A DNA stretch of 64,000 bases from Owenia fusiformis (Eukaryota; Annelida; Polychaeta; Sabellida; Oweniidae): assembly GCA_903813345.2 (NCBI GenBank), contig CAIIXF020000001.1:11827915-11891914 (forward strand), read 5' to 3'. The position numbers and the translations under genes are program-made. Position 1 is the stretch's first letter; each line of letters opens with the position of its first letter. The notes under the pieces are model-generated. The model was not told where the DNA came from. It worked only from the letters and a program-made list of their open reading frames with translations, and did not search any database. Below, in pieces: positions 1 to 13,024 of the stretch.

Positions 1-1667
1 GACGACCAGTGCAGTGGGAATGATCCACGGTCCATTTTCAGTTAGAAATTCGTATATTTGTTCAGATATAACGGCTTAGCCTTCGAAACTGAACCACAAA
101 GTAAGTGGGGTCGTAACCGGGGGTCGTAGCACCGGGGTCGTAGCATACGATACGGCCAGGACTACGCCGCACTTCGGCGAATGAGTTTGCGTTTTATGTG
201 CCATCATCATGATAAATTAGGGTCCAGGCTCCACAAAATTATGTTGGGAGTCATTAATGCGGGCATTAATGTAACTGTTAAAAAAGTTTAACTTCTGTTG
301 ACAATTTGTAAATAGCTAAGTAAAATACGTTACACTTTTACAATACACATTCGAAGCGTTTATTTACGCATTACCATCGTTCCCTGCTGTTCCTCTCAAT
401 CGTTTACTCAATTTACCAATGTCTGTACTCTGTAGTAATTTAAAACGTAAAAATAGATGGAGTTTATAAAACCAACACGATCGTTAATAAGTGGACTTTG
501 TTAATGTTGCATTGGTTCTGGAAAGAAGAAAAAGATAAGCGTCGAAAAGAAAAACGTGAAAACCTCATGGGTCAGCTGGAGAATAAGAATATTTTTTGTT
601 AAAACTTGATTAAATGACACCTGAGACTAACATAGAATTTTATGATGGTCTCAGATGACACCAATACAGGAGTTTAGCCTTGCTAAATAGTTGAAAATAC
701 TCTATAAACAGCCAATAGATGTCTAGCCCATTTTCAGGAAAAGAATCTTAGGCCTAAAGCAGTTCCCCATTGAACCAACATGTAAAACATCACATTAATA
801 CTATGATTTTAACATCATAATGCTACCATTTCTGTTTCCTCATTCATTCAGAAAATCAATAGATCTTTAGCTAAGATCTTATATTTCATTGGTATGAAGT
901 TTTTTGGTCTTTTAAAACAACATAAATAATGGAAAATAAAGATGAATATTGGCTATTTTGTTTAAATTATTTGGCTTGATGTTGGTCAGCTTAAATCACC
1001 AAAATGACCTGGGGTCAATAAGTTTATATAGCCACCAGTAAGATGCTGCTTGTTTTAAGTGCAGCTTGAATTACAATGTTTACTATTGTCCACATACTGA
1101 TACAGGATAAAAGGTAAGTTAGCTAGATAGTTAGAGATCATTCAGATATTTGATGCAGGATTTGAGAGTTAACATTCAGACATAGTTTTATAACTAGTTC
1201 AAAATTTGCAGACTCAGAAACTGATCCAATGTGCCAACTTACACTAAATATCAAACATCATTGAAAATGTTTCTAAAGTTTTTTCTCCAGACATTTTTAT
1301 TAACGAATACTACAAAATGTAATTATAGATGTTAGATATTTTGTACTTTCAGAAGAAATACTAAGAAGAAAGTAGATTAACTAATTCACATGTAATGTAT
1401 GGCCCTGTAGTGACCCTTGACCAATTAGTCATTTTCCAGTTATATAACAGTTGGAAAAGATATATCTTTGATGTCTTTAAATAGATAACAATCTTGTCAT
1501 GACCTATGGCCCAAGAATTTTTTTAAATAAAAATAATTTTTTCAAAGAATCAAAGAAAAGGGTGAAAAATCTAGAGAATCCCCATACATTCTATGTTATC
1601 ATTTCCTGAATTCTTATCATATGACTGCCATCTATAAATGGAATTAGCTTATGCTAAAAGGGCTTAT
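1..1667. other. No gene recognised
   Basis: No exon with family similarity is visible. Positions 100-190 are richer in G+C than the surroundings and contain a short repeated motif (gggtcgtag), which might be the edge of a promoter or of a repeat. A 32-codon basic reading frame starting near 504 (Lys/Arg/Glu-rich, ending near 602) has no convincing splice partner and was not called. Confidence 0.4.
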
Positions 1668-2269
1668 TGTTACGCGGTATATGGCCGGGTATATGGCATA
1701 CATTCATGGTTGCGCGGTATTTGTGATACGGGTGAATATGCCATACTCACCTGCGGTATATGGCATATTCTGCAGGTGAGTATGCGATATTCCGCGGTGA
1801 ATATGCGATACATTGATTTCAGTGAATACCCGATACTCACCTGCGGAATATGTCATACTCACTTGCAGGTGAAAACGTTATACAGAAAGCCTTGATTTGA
1901 TTGGTTGCGAGAATCGACTCTAAATGTAAAACTACGCTAGATTACCAATATATTTAGTGCGTCGAGTACTAATATATGAATCCTGGATTGATTGGATAAG
2001 TTTATTACGCGAGATTGGTGACTGATACATCTGCCAAGTTAATATATTCGATACACAGTACTGTTGATTAAGTAATCATTATAATAATTTATAACGTTTT
2101 ACTTGTTCGTTCAATCGATGCAATTTACATTTTGTACTTCCGTATCACGTTCTCATTGGTTAGTGTGTATGTGATATACTGCAGATGAATCTGTCATACA
2201 CCGCAAGTGAATATGCCATATTCGTTGCGGAATATGACATATTTTTGTATCGTGTTTACCGCGTAACAC
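1668..2269. repeat. MITE-like element with short TIRs and degenerate internal repeats
   Basis: The block begins with gttacgcggta and ends with taccgcgtaac, which are inverted copies of each other. Inside, short motifs such as gaatatgccatac, cacctgcggtata and gcaggtgagtatgc recur in both orientations at 1668-1880 and again at 2165-2250. There is no transposase-like frame. The 85-codon frame across the left part is a translation of the repeats. A non-autonomous DNA element is the simplest reading. Confidence 0.5.
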
Positions 2270-2373
2270 CAATGTAGATTCGGTGCAAAAGTTTAATGAT
2301 TAGAATTATGATATGAATTATGAATTCAACACCAAATAGACCCATAAATATGAAGGAGAATATCTTAGCCTGA

Positions 2374-2408
2374 CCAGAGACATATAAAACTGTTTTATAT
2401 GTCTCTGG
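2374..2408. repeat. Perfect 35-bp palindrome
   Basis: Two 17-base arms (ccagagacatataaaac and its exact reverse complement) are separated by a single t. The flanks repeat cctga on both sides. The right-arm sequence reappears at about 12075-12092, so this is a dispersed sequence and not a local accident. Confidence 0.7.
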
Positions 2409-5400
2409 CCTGAAGTACACACATTGTTCTTTGCCGGTTCTTTGGTCAAATATTTATATATCATTGACCTTTTCGGCAACGTTTTGTCGATTGTCACTTT
2501 CAACACAATTGCAGAACCTCTCGTCACCAAATCACAGTATACTAGGGTACAACTTACATTAATGATTCCGGTGCTACACAATAAGCTCTGATTAGAGTAT
2601 GCTCGATAGATCATCTCATGTCTCGGATGTCACTTTGCGATATCAAAATCATCAAATTCTCAAAAGCTTGGAAATGGCAATATAGGTCAAAACAGCGTGA
2701 TGTCATGACTTATAAATCTGTCTTCTTATGTACCGTAACGTATAACATAAAAGTAGTCTAAGAAATATAAAAATATGCCGAGTGAAAGAAATCATATTGG
2801 ATGTGGTTTTGGTTCTCAGGGTTCCAGAAAATTTTGAACAAAATGAAACTGTGCAGAACACTGACACGTCTTTATGTTTAAACCATATTGTAATCACCTT
2901 TACCCTGAGCCCTCACCCTCTGGGTGGTCACCGTTGGGGGTATTTATATTACTTGAACCTACTTAAATCAAAAGTTATTTCAAAAATGGTAAGACCTTTT
3001 TTATCTCTAGACGTCTAATATACTACAACTATTTTACTCTTAGGATAGACTAGGGAGGTCTCTACAATCCACCTTCTCAGAACCCAATGCTTTAAAAACT
3101 GCACATCTGGCTCCTTTTTGCCTTATTGTTAATTGAATTATTCCAATGAATTATTTGTACTCGGTAAATAATTTAATTTGTTTCATCTTCAATGTTGTTG
3201 ATGAGATATGATATTAGAACCTGTATTGTGGGATCCTCTTTGTTGAATCCGCAGCCTTTGCTATCCATTGGATATAAATGAAAACACAACACAGTTTAGT
3301 TTAAAAAATATTCAAATTGACAGTTAATTCCGGACCGATCGCGCATTTATCTGCATCGAATGTTTTCCGAGATCTTGATCCCCAAAATTATTAGTTGAAC
3401 GGTTGGCGTAATGCTACATATATGGCTGTGTTTCAGAACACAAGCAGAGGGAGTTGCTGTATATATAGAGCTGAAAAATAGATATCACCACTTGTTTCTT
3501 CTGTTTTGGTTGGGCCAGACTCCCATAGGTTTCAATGATAAAAACTTGCAACGGTCACTCAATTTCATGATTTTATCAAAAAGTGTTGGTTGAATCTGTC
3601 TAAAACTCGAATGGCATACGGTGGGACCCTGTTAATGTACATAATGTGATTAATCCTGAAAATTTGGTTGTTGAACGAATAAACCAAGGTTTGAAAATTA
3701 AAAATATAACATTGCATCAATGGAGATTTACCGTTTGCATTCGTTCGATTTCGCTTTTTAAAAGAGAGGTTCGGCTTTTCTTCGCTTCCAGGGTATAAAG
3801 ATTTGGGTTACACTTATTTTTAGAAAAGTTGAAAAAGTCATGGAAAATGATTTAAATAAAGTAACTATATAAATCAAAGTTATGATTGTAGAAAACTTTT
3901 CACCGAATTCGAATATGCTATTAAAAAGAAACGTAAGTCATTAGAGGTTTCTATGCAAATCTTATAAAATCCTGTGAAAAGGCATGACTTTGCGAGATTT
4001 CAAAGCTACAGAGAAGGTTCAATGCAGATATATAATTCTGAAAACGTCAGCGATTTTTAATATAGATTTCTTGTCCGATGAGCATATGAATTAACTTCAT
4101 AAATATTAAGCTCATATTTACACGTTTCAAGGTCACCTAAACTGGCATTTAAGCATCTTTCATTTATTTGTATTTTAGGCCAGGCCTTGATGGAATCATG
4201 TCAACCTTTTGAGCTCATTGACTTAAATCTGAACATAAAATTGTAATTGTTTTCAGGTGTTATTATCAAAAAGTGGTATGTATATAAAACGCAATATGTC
4301 AGAGTGTCGGGTTATTTCAATTTATAACAACATTAAGTTATTTCAATTCATAGCTAAGGAGGCCTAATGATTAAGCCATCAATCTTTTTTCATTCTTGCC
4401 AGTCCGACAGGGAGAATCCAATGCAATCAGAGAAGTTCTGTGAGAGGGAAAAATGAACGGACCGGCATATTTTCATAGCATTCTAATCTGGACATTCGAT
4501 CTATTCTGAAAGAAGAAACGAATAAACAAAATACTTTGCATTTTCTACATTTTACAAATAACAATGTGTATTTATTTCCAAATTATAATAAATAATACAG
4601 TCACTTGTTTGGAATGTGATATTATGAAATGCTTATCCCCGTTCATCCTCAGTTTCTTCTCAATTACAATATGTTAAAAGTAATAAAGTTATAAATACGC
4701 TTTTTTCACCCTATAAATAGTTCGCACCCTTTATTTATACATTTGTAAAGCTCGTTGAACTTGTACGCTGGAATGTGAACGGATCCCAAGCAAGGCTAAA
4801 ACCAGCCTCTTTAACATCAAAGAACGGAAACATCCATCTTTGAGCCGTGATTTAACATGATTACTACTCAAACCTGAAAGGTGAAATTTAATGAAATGTC
4901 AGCAGTGACCCTATTTTTAACAAGAATGTGATCTAATGCAGATTCCAACATTCAAGGATTTCTAAACTTACACATTTTTGATACAGACGATGATATTTGG
5001 AATCTTCTTTACAATCTGTTAACTACGTACTGATATTATAATTGTTTGAAACTAACACCATTTCAACTTGAAAATATTTCCAAAAAGGCATAAAATAAAT
5101 TACAGGATAATCTTAAATACCCATAAATTGCTTTAGATGTGATAACTACTGTCTTAACTGTTCGCTTAAATAAGACCTAAAGACGACAGATTGAATTTTG
5201 TTAGTAAACAGTAATCACCTACTACTGATATTCACATAGGATATCGCTGTTTTTATGCTATAAAATGTACCCCCTACATGCGCTTCTGAAAATTGACAGC
5301 ATATTTGACTTTTTGAACATTGGAACTGGATATCCTCAACTTGTCTTGAAGTTCTATCCATCAATTAACAGAGTCGTCCAGATAACAACTGGTATATACA

Positions 5401-7129
5401 ACATAAAGTGATACATACAAAAAGCGAACGTCGGAATGACGTTAAATTATGAATATATCGTATTCCTATAATATTGCACATTTTAATCATTAAATATACG
5501 TATTGCACACACGTTTTCTACAACGCAACAATACTTGTAGAAACCAAAATGCTATAACAGATTATAATAACAACAACGTATACTGCAACGTCACAAAACA
5601 CAAAAAAATAAATAACAGTTAATATAAACAAGTACAGTAATTGCAATACATTTAAATTTGACAATTTAGTGTCTCATAGATAACGACTTGAATTATGTAT
5701 TTATAGCTACAATCATGGCGATGACAAAACACAGTAAAATAAAATAACAACTTCACAAACTGTTGTCAATGCAATGTGCATGTTCGTCTAACATTTTGTT
5801 AGTCCCATATTTTGTGAATACGGTTCTATTGTTTCGATATAATAGTTTTACTTTGAAACTATTGAACTATTGTTTCAGATCGGTCTAATGTTACCCCTTT
5901 CAACAGCTTCTCTAAAAGACAGCTTCATCTGCTACATTAACTAAATACTATGTTGTCTAATGTAGACAAAAAATCATCATTTTATCTTTGGCCAATGGCA
6001 TGAGTCATGGACGGATTGAGATCACGGATTATCTTTTAAATTCCAATATATGTAAATATAACCAATGTAGCACATAACTAATATATTTGTTTAAAGTAAA
6101 CAAAATCTCATTTTACTAAAACACATCAATAGCACCAAATACCATTTGTAACATACTCTGGTTTAATATAGTTTACACGTTGGATGGATTGAACTATAAT
6201 GGACGAAATGACTTGATATGTCTGAATTACTGATTTCATTTTTTCATAGTTTTAACTACCTGATTTACATATACTTGACTTGTATATTGTGTGTAATCAT
6301 CAACATTCATTACTAGGCCTAAACAATATAAATAAAATATATTGGCAAAATATACACAAACATAATATTTTTACAATAGTTTACGTTCACATTACAATGC
6401 ATATGCGCTTCACGTCTAACATACCTTCTTCATAACGTATGTGATGAAATTGTATAATGCACTTAAGTGATATGACTTTTTATCAACGAGTGATGACTCA
6501 ATATCTACACCAATAACCCTGAATGTAAAAATAATATCACTTAAATTCATATGATATCGATTTATCGCATTATTTCTAAAAATATTTTCATTGATATCAC
6601 CACGCATATGTGGATGTGATATCAACTAGTGGCTGATATCACGTGACACCCAACATCGGTATATCATTCAGTCGACACTGTTACACCACTGGTCACGATA
6701 ATACAACAACTATACTCCAAATAAGTCTGTGGTCAGGTATTTAACATTTTTCCGCTGCCCAGTATAAAGCGGTGACATTTTTGCGGTTGTGGGACACCCT
6801 TAGGTCAGGAATGGGTCGCCATAACCAAGTCCCATTTAGAACAGTTTTCCAATCATGTCATGCGTAGTTGTCACAGTTTCTCTAATTAATAATTACTTAA
6901 TCCCACGAGGATTCGTCGTAATACTTCAATTGGATTGTTCACGGACTTGAACGCACTCAGTTGGTGATCGTAGGGTCTACGTCACGGCCAAGCGGGTCAA
7001 CCGGTTCGGTTTGGTCCATGGCGCTCTCCTTCAATACAACAGTGAGTCAGAGTAACTTTTCGGGGTTTCGTCTCGTTCAGAAACCCGTTTCCGTAGGAAA
7101 TTTATCTTTCCAGGTTATTCAAGATGAAA
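2409..7129. other. Long AT-rich stretch without recognisable genes
   Basis: Only short random reading frames occur (longest about 78 codons), none with a domain motif or matched splice sites. No clear tandem array or terminal inverted repeat was found by eye. Confidence 0.4.
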
Positions 7130-7447
7130 TCATCTTTCGTCGACAGGTTTTATGGGAAACATAAGCGAGGAAAGATCCCTCTTTGTCGTGCACTGGTGCG
7201 GCGTCGAACAGACACATTGTGCGTGGGCATTACAGCAAAGTCTACTATTTACCACTCTTAGTGGGCAGTAAGACACCCAACGTTTCTCGATTGAATGTTT
7301 AGCCACAAAGCGTGTGGGTTCGTCGGATTTAGCTGGAGAAAGGTCTCCATTGTTGTATCGAGGTATGAGTCGAAGGGGCTTAGACTCGGTCAAGTACATA
7401 GCCGCTAAAACCAGAATTACTGCCAGGATCATCTTGCATGAGCCCAT
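7130..7447 (-). CDS. Secreted six-cysteine peptide precursor (neuropeptide-, toxin- or AMP-like; unassigned)
   Basis: A 105-residue secretory precursor, family not recognised. The first in-frame Met after a good splice acceptor (tttttttcag ending near 7457) is followed by a hydrophobic signal peptide (residues 5-20, AVILVLAAMYL core, likely cleavage near 22). A polar propeptide follows (23-54), then a Lys-Arg at 55-56. Next is a cysteine-rich segment (57-88) with Cys at 61, 71, 72, 78, 80 and 86, that is C-x9-CC-x5-C-x-C-x5-C. A second Lys-Arg at 89-90 precedes a 15-residue tail ending in Arg. This is the architecture of a prohormone-convertase-processed peptide, giving a mature form of about 32 residues with three possible disulfides. 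The spacing is not a classic inhibitor-cystine-knot order that I can name. A 5' untranslated exon probably lies at about 8905-9000. Function is unknown. Confidence 0.72.
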   Translation of the reverse strand: MGSCKMILAVILVLAAMYLTESKPLRLIPRYNNGDLSPAKSDEPTRFVAKHSIEKRWVSYCPLRVVNSRLCCNAHAQCVCSTPHQCTTKRDLSSLMFPIKPVDER

Positions 7448-8904
7448 TGTGAATATCTGAAAAAATACGTCAAGGTAAACATGATCGTTATTAATCACCA
7501 GCACAAGGTAATTCAATAAAAAGCGTGTACCAGGTAAGGAATGTATGCTTGAATGTAAAGGTGTCAATCTGGGCAGGTATTTTTGACGATGTAATTGAGT
7601 AGGCTAATTTCACTCTTCGTTAAAAAACAGAAACCTTTTGGTAAACCTCACGTCTGAATGTATTAAACCGCAACATAAATTCTTGAAATATTTGTCGGAG
7701 AATGTCAAGAAAATATTTCCTTATTCAGGCAGACAGTATATAGCGGCGTGCTTGTTGTAGAAAATAAATTGAATACAAATAAAAACTTTTTAAGACATTT
7801 ATTTTTTGTTTAGAATACTCAGAATATCTATTTGATCTGACCAATCTCTTTTCTTTAATTTAATATATCTATCCAAAACGAAGTACCTGTATTCATTTCC
7901 CGAAAATGATATTTTTATAAATATCTCCCCTTTAAAATGGATGAAACTTCGGATTAGATAAAGTATTAAGGTACATCCGTACGGATTCAATGAATTGAAT
8001 ATAATGTATAGTGCTTGTAAATCGATTGAATATTATCTTACTAAATAACCAAAAAGCGTTAATTCTATTATAAAGTTACACAAATACAGTTATAACTAAT
8101 ATCAATAAATCTTGCTATTTTTTAATTGAATACATATACGATATCGTAAACAACAGTTTAATAACAGCAATAATTATTTGAATTGAAAAATCAAATTTGG
8201 GCACTTCGAGTTGAAATATTATTCAATAACAATTTCATTATGATGTTATTTTATTATCAATTTCATCACTCGAAAAGCAATAAATCTGATTTCTCGTTAA
8301 TTAAATGTAGGAATCATTTCCTCTAAGACGAAAGTTTGTTTTTCGGCACAGTGGGTGTATGTCTAGTTTATGTACTTATATGGTGCACTGTTATTTGGTA
8401 ACTTACGATGAAAACAGTTACCCTTATTATTAAAAGGACAGCCTAATTGGAACTTACAAATTTAGGCCTACATGTTTTGTTGTATATTTATTTTGTTATA
8501 CGTTGAACGAAAAATTTCAGCACATATAATATAAAAATATTATGTCGTTCCACTTTGATGATAAATATTTTAACGGCATTTAAATCATTCTCTGAATCAC
8601 TTCGTTCCTTCTATTCAAAAGACTCCCTTTAGAAATCTTATTAGAGTTTGAAACAAGTGAAATTCCTCTAAAGATCCTTGCTTTGAATAATTCTATGTAT
8701 TTTCTATACTCTTGGAAAAGTTAATCAGTTTTTAAAGTTCCGAAAACATGTATGAAATGTTAGATAATATGTATATAGAGAGATATTAATCAAAATGAAT
8801 CTAAGATAAATTATAAACATTTTAAGTTTTTTAAAACTGGATTGTTATTTTGTGTTTCTATCATATTGTCTAGATCTTTTAAAAATAGATTATATCTGAC
8901 TTAC

Positions 8905-9000
8905 CTTTTTTGCAACTAAATAGTTTTGTCTTTTGTTGAAGGCAAATTATCTTCCGCTGTTTTCCGTCTGGTTCGTCTATCAGTCGTTTCTGTTACAATC
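8905..9000 (-). other. Candidate 5' untranslated exon of the cysteine-rich peptide gene
   Basis: On the minus strand a strong donor (aaaaag|gtaagtcag) has its last exon base at 8905. It lies about 1.45 kb upstream of the acceptor near 7457 that opens the coding exon of the peptide gene. The upstream end is not defined by sequence and 9000 is only a guess. It would be a non-coding first exon. Confidence 0.3.
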
Positions 9001-10275
9001 TAAACGTTTGGAATTTTAATGTTCAGATTTTTCTCAGTTGATTTATTTTACCTTCAGCTCTCACAGGTGGTTAGCTTATTGTAACGTGAAAAAGCTCGTT
9101 GAAAAAGTCAATGAATGAATGTCTGAGGCTCGATTGGTCCTCCCTTTTTGTAGCAGTTCAAACATAATTTACCATGGCATTAATCCAACCAATGACATTG
9201 CCCAAATCAGCAGATGAGGTTTCGCAATCGTCACATTGGTTCATCATGAGCAATGAGGATATGATTGTGTTAATTGTTCCCTGGTATATGTAAGTAAACT
9301 AAGGACAACAGTCGACTGATTATTTTGATGAGACACCATAAACATATTTACATTTATTGCAGTCCTTAAAATAATATGAGGAATAATCGCAATTTACTAC
9401 AAAAAATATGAAACAATACATAGTCAAAGATGTTTTTCTGATAAAAAAAGATTTAATTGCATTGTTTATTGTAAGACAATGCTTAAAGTAAAACACCCAC
9501 AAATTTACTAATTTCTAAGAAATATGTACAATGAAATATGTATTGTAAATTTGGTTGTATTATAGTGGTTGGAAAAGCCCACATTTGGTTTGGCCAATAA
9601 AGTATCGATAAAGTAAAAGTTACACTATACACAATGTGACATCATGATAAACCATGGTATCTTATTTCTTCTCAGTCCTGAGATGATGCTGATAGTGAAA
9701 CAGAAAAAATAGATATAGCTCTGTATAGGTGAGGCATTTGGCTCGCCTGACTCATGCCTGGGCCATGTAAGCTAGACAGAAACACTATTATTGTAGTGTT
9801 CATTATTGCACCAATGACGTGAATAAAATGCATTCAGTCTGATACAATACTGAGGAAATGACGTGAAATTAAAACCTTTCTTAAGGATTAACCTGTTATT
9901 AAAACAAGATCAACAAATATTTTTAGTACATTCACCTAGCCCAAGGGCTGAGAAAGCGATTAAGACCATCATACATGACTTCTACATAATATTGGGTGCT
10001 ATATTTGGTAATATGCTATATAAGGTTATATAATAATACAATACTTGGAACTATGGAATTCCGTAACTCCTTATATGGTGCAAGAAGTTATAAAAATCAA
10101 AATAACGCGACTAATGAAACATCTATATAATTTTAATTTTGTAAATAATTATGTGAAACCATCGTAAGAAGAAAATGTCACACAATACAAATACTAAAAT
10201 AAATACCAATATCTCGCCAAATACATATTATAAACTTTAAAAGGCGAGAACTTAAAATATGCAGTAAGGCCCTTA
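9001..10275. other. No gene seen
   Basis: AT-rich sequence with only short random frames. No domain, RNA gene or clear repeat recognised. Confidence 0.35.
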
Positions 10276-11172
10276 TACAGGGTGACCCAAAAAAACACAA
10301 CCCTCTAAAAGTCTAATAATTTTCTTTTTTATGTGCATAAACTAATACTGTATCTATGGATGATAAAATTATATTAAGTTTATTACACAAAATTGATTAT
10401 TTGTGATATCATGGATGTTCTTAGAATGTGTCCAATTTTTGGAAAATCAACATTGAGACAAAATCATATCTTGAGATTCAAAAAAAAATTCAGAAGGAAA
10501 TTCCAAAGAAGACATGATCGTCTCAATTAATATTTGAATTGATAAATGAAGAATATGCAATTGTAAAACATCTAGAAAAAAATCAGATGACTGAAATTCC
10601 TGGCCTCTGAAGAACACCTCAAATACTGTACTGACTTCCATTGGATGGATTCTCAAGAAATCATTAAGACAGCAGAATAATCAGTCAAGAACATTGTAAT
10701 ATCAAAGTCAAATGTTTAATACTGAAAAGCTGGGAGATGGAGAAAGGAGAACTGTTAAACACCTCAATGGAAAAAAGATCAGCTTGCCTAAAGCACTGTG
10801 TGTGATAGCATTGAACTTAGTTCTAAAATATCAATCAGAAGGTGCAGCCATACCTAAAGGTTGCTGGGACACTTCATCAATGATCTCAACCTCTTTACTC
10901 ACGAAATGCAGCATAACAAGAAGCCAAACGAAGGATATGTAACCCTTTGTTTGACGCACAAATCTTAAAATATTCTTTTCTTTCAAAAGTGGGTACATTT
11001 TTTTATTGACCATAACAGGATGAATATTTCATGTTATATATATGAAACGAATTTGGTGTCACATTTTCATCCCTATATTGTAGTTTCTGTACATGAAAAA
11101 ATGAAGATGATTACTTTAGTATTAAAGAAATTATTACATTTTTGGAGGGTTCTGTTTCTGGATCACCCTGTA
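10276..11172. mobile_element. Degenerate TIR element, tacagggtgaccc family, about 0.9 kb
   Basis: The left end reads tacagggtgacccaaaaaaa and the right end, reverse complemented, reads tacagggtgatccagaaac. Both are followed by an aaccctc motif at matching positions. Two other pairs of ends of the same type occur in this window (44772-45306 and 61378-61965). Short frames in the interior show no recognisable transposase motif, so this copy is non-autonomous or decayed. Confidence 0.55.
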
Positions 11173-11400
11173 AGTTTTTTCTTTGATTTTCACATGTCTG
11201 GCGTATCTTGCTTTTTTCATGATTTAGTTTTTTCTTTGATTTTCACTGGTCTAGTCTATCTTGCTTTTTACATGATTTAGTTTTTTCTTTGATTTTCACA
11301 TGTCTGGCGTATCTTGCTTTTTTCATGATTTAGTTTTTTCTTTGATTTTCACTGGTCTAGTCTATCTTGCTTTTTACATGATTTAGTTTTTCTTTTATTT
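11173..11400. repeat. 53-bp tandem repeat arranged as a 106-bp dimer
   Basis: About four copies of a T-rich unit (core tttttctttgattttcac then a 14-base variable part, tatcttgctttttncatgattta). Units alternate between an acatgtctggcg form and a ctggtctagtc form in the order A-B-A-B, giving a higher-order period of 106 bp. It starts immediately next to the right end of the preceding TIR element. Confidence 0.8.
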
Positions 11401-11839
11401 TCACAGGTATTCCTGTAATTTTAGAGTAAAACAATATAAAAAACAACAACTGCGTTAAACTGCGTTAAATTGGTAATATACAGCTTCAAATTAATTAATC
11501 GGAATATTCGTGTAGTAGAAAATATTTGGAGAAATAAATTTCATAAAATAGTCTTCAAATATGAAAAAAGTGTCCATACATATAAGTAACATAGTTAAAC
11601 AAAAGTCACGTGATAGCCTATAAATAGTGGGATAATAAGTTATAAATAAATGTTATAAATTAATAGATATATTTCGCAACTCACTTATAGCATGTTTATT
11701 ATGAAGCGCTTGATTACGTCATTATTTATTGCGCAGCTCTATACCATAAGTGTGATATTTTTATGTATAGACGACGATTTATAAGAAAATCACATGTATG
11801 GACGTATGGAAAGCTACGCTTCATACGCTGTACGTTATA

Positions 11840-12068
11840 CTAAGGGGATTGGCTCCCAGAGTGCAACTTCGATATTTCTGCCATATATGAGCATGTCGTG
11901 ATTACAAAATTCGAATTCAAACATTTCCAAACGAAAAATTCAAAAACTCACAAGAAATTATAGAGATACTGGTCCCAATCTTTTGGACTGTTTATTTTGA
12001 ATTTGTAGTCGGTTATAATTTCAGAAAATAAGACATTTTGACGTTTTCATTGTTGGAAAATATGAATT
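11840..12068. repeat. Dispersed repeat, copy 1
   Basis: This segment, from gattggctcccagagtgcaa to a ttttcattgttggaaaatat motif, is paralogous to 12718-12990. The two copies share long blocks, including the accaaacgaaaaattc region and the tcggttataat region. Copy 2 carries an extra insert of about 40 bp around 12800-12840. Confidence 0.7.
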
Positions 12069-12145
12069 ATACAGTATGTTTTATATGTCTCTGGTTAGGC
12101 CTATACCACGGGCTTTTCTTGAGGTCCGGGGTTATACGAGAATAA

Positions 12146-12345
12146 TACAGAGATTTTGCAACTCACTTATAGCATGTTTATTATTCTCGTATAGAGTTCA
12201 ACTTCGCTTCTAATAAGAGAGCTCCGTAATTTATAAACTAGACTCTGCGCGTAGGACCTGGTACCTGGTGAAGGAATCGAACCCAGCATCCTCGGGTTCA
12301 CACAGCTGAGCTGTAGTAGCAATTTGGGTGGATTTTTGACGATTT
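12146..12345 (-). repeat. tRNA-derived SINE-like element
   Basis: Read on the minus strand, an A-box-like agctcagctg (near 12302-12312) is followed about 30 bases later by an exact B-box-like ggttcgattcc (12273-12283). This is the internal RNA polymerase III promoter layout of a tRNA. The tail runs to about 12146 and contains an inverted pair (atacgagaataata at 12134 and its complement near 12180). The last part (gcaactcacttatagcatgt) also occurs at 11678-11700, which fits a dispersed family. It is not a functional tRNA because the acceptor and anticodon stems do not close. Confidence 0.5.
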
Positions 12346-12717
12346 GGTCGCAGGTCATTGTTCGTCAAAAGTAGACTATGGTTTTCTTGGAAAAACCGAG
12401 CCCCATGGTCGTTACAGTTCTCTAACTATGACATCATGATGTCCATGGTTACAACAATTGAGAGTGCATAGCTAGGAAGGCTATAGGAATGCTATAACTG
12501 TCTAGGAGAAAGAAGAAGCATGCATCCTGGTAAGTAAGAACAGAAAACTGGGTATTTTCCTAGTATTGCAGCAATTTGATAATGTCCTGGTTGTGAAATG
12601 AAGTGTCTTAGCAATATTTCAGTAATCTGAGGTAACTATGTTCATCAATAACAATTTAATCTTACGATTTTTCTCCCGAATGTGCAACCATTTTGTTACC
12701 AGGACTTCAGGCAAGGA

Positions 12718-12990
12718 GGATTGGCTCCAAGAGTGCAACATTATTCTGGTCCACATACAGGTGTATGGGCATGTCGTGATACAAAATTTGAATTCAAACA
12801 GCCGCCATTTTGTTCACTTCAACATTTGAATCGTGAATTTTGGTCTTATTTCCAAACGAAAAATTCCAAAACTCACAAGAAATGATCGAGATATTGGTTC
12901 GAATCTTTTGAACTGTTTATTTTGAATTTAGTCGGTTATAATTTTAGAAAATAACGACATTTCGACGTTTTCATTGTTGGAAAATAGTTT
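12718..12990. repeat. Dispersed repeat, copy 2
   Basis: Direct-orientation relative of 11840-12068, diverged by scattered substitutions and small indels. Small overlapping reading frames here are translations of the repeat. Confidence 0.7.
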
Positions 12991-13024
12991 CGATCCTCCT
13001 TGGACTCCAGGTAAGAACCCGTGT

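Noticed and set aside
504-602. Short Lys/Arg/Glu-rich frame near the left edge
   Set aside because: Only 32 codons, with no splice sites or homology signal.
12209-12330. Functional tRNA gene
   Set aside because: A and B boxes are present but the acceptor and anticodon stems do not form. A SINE fits better.
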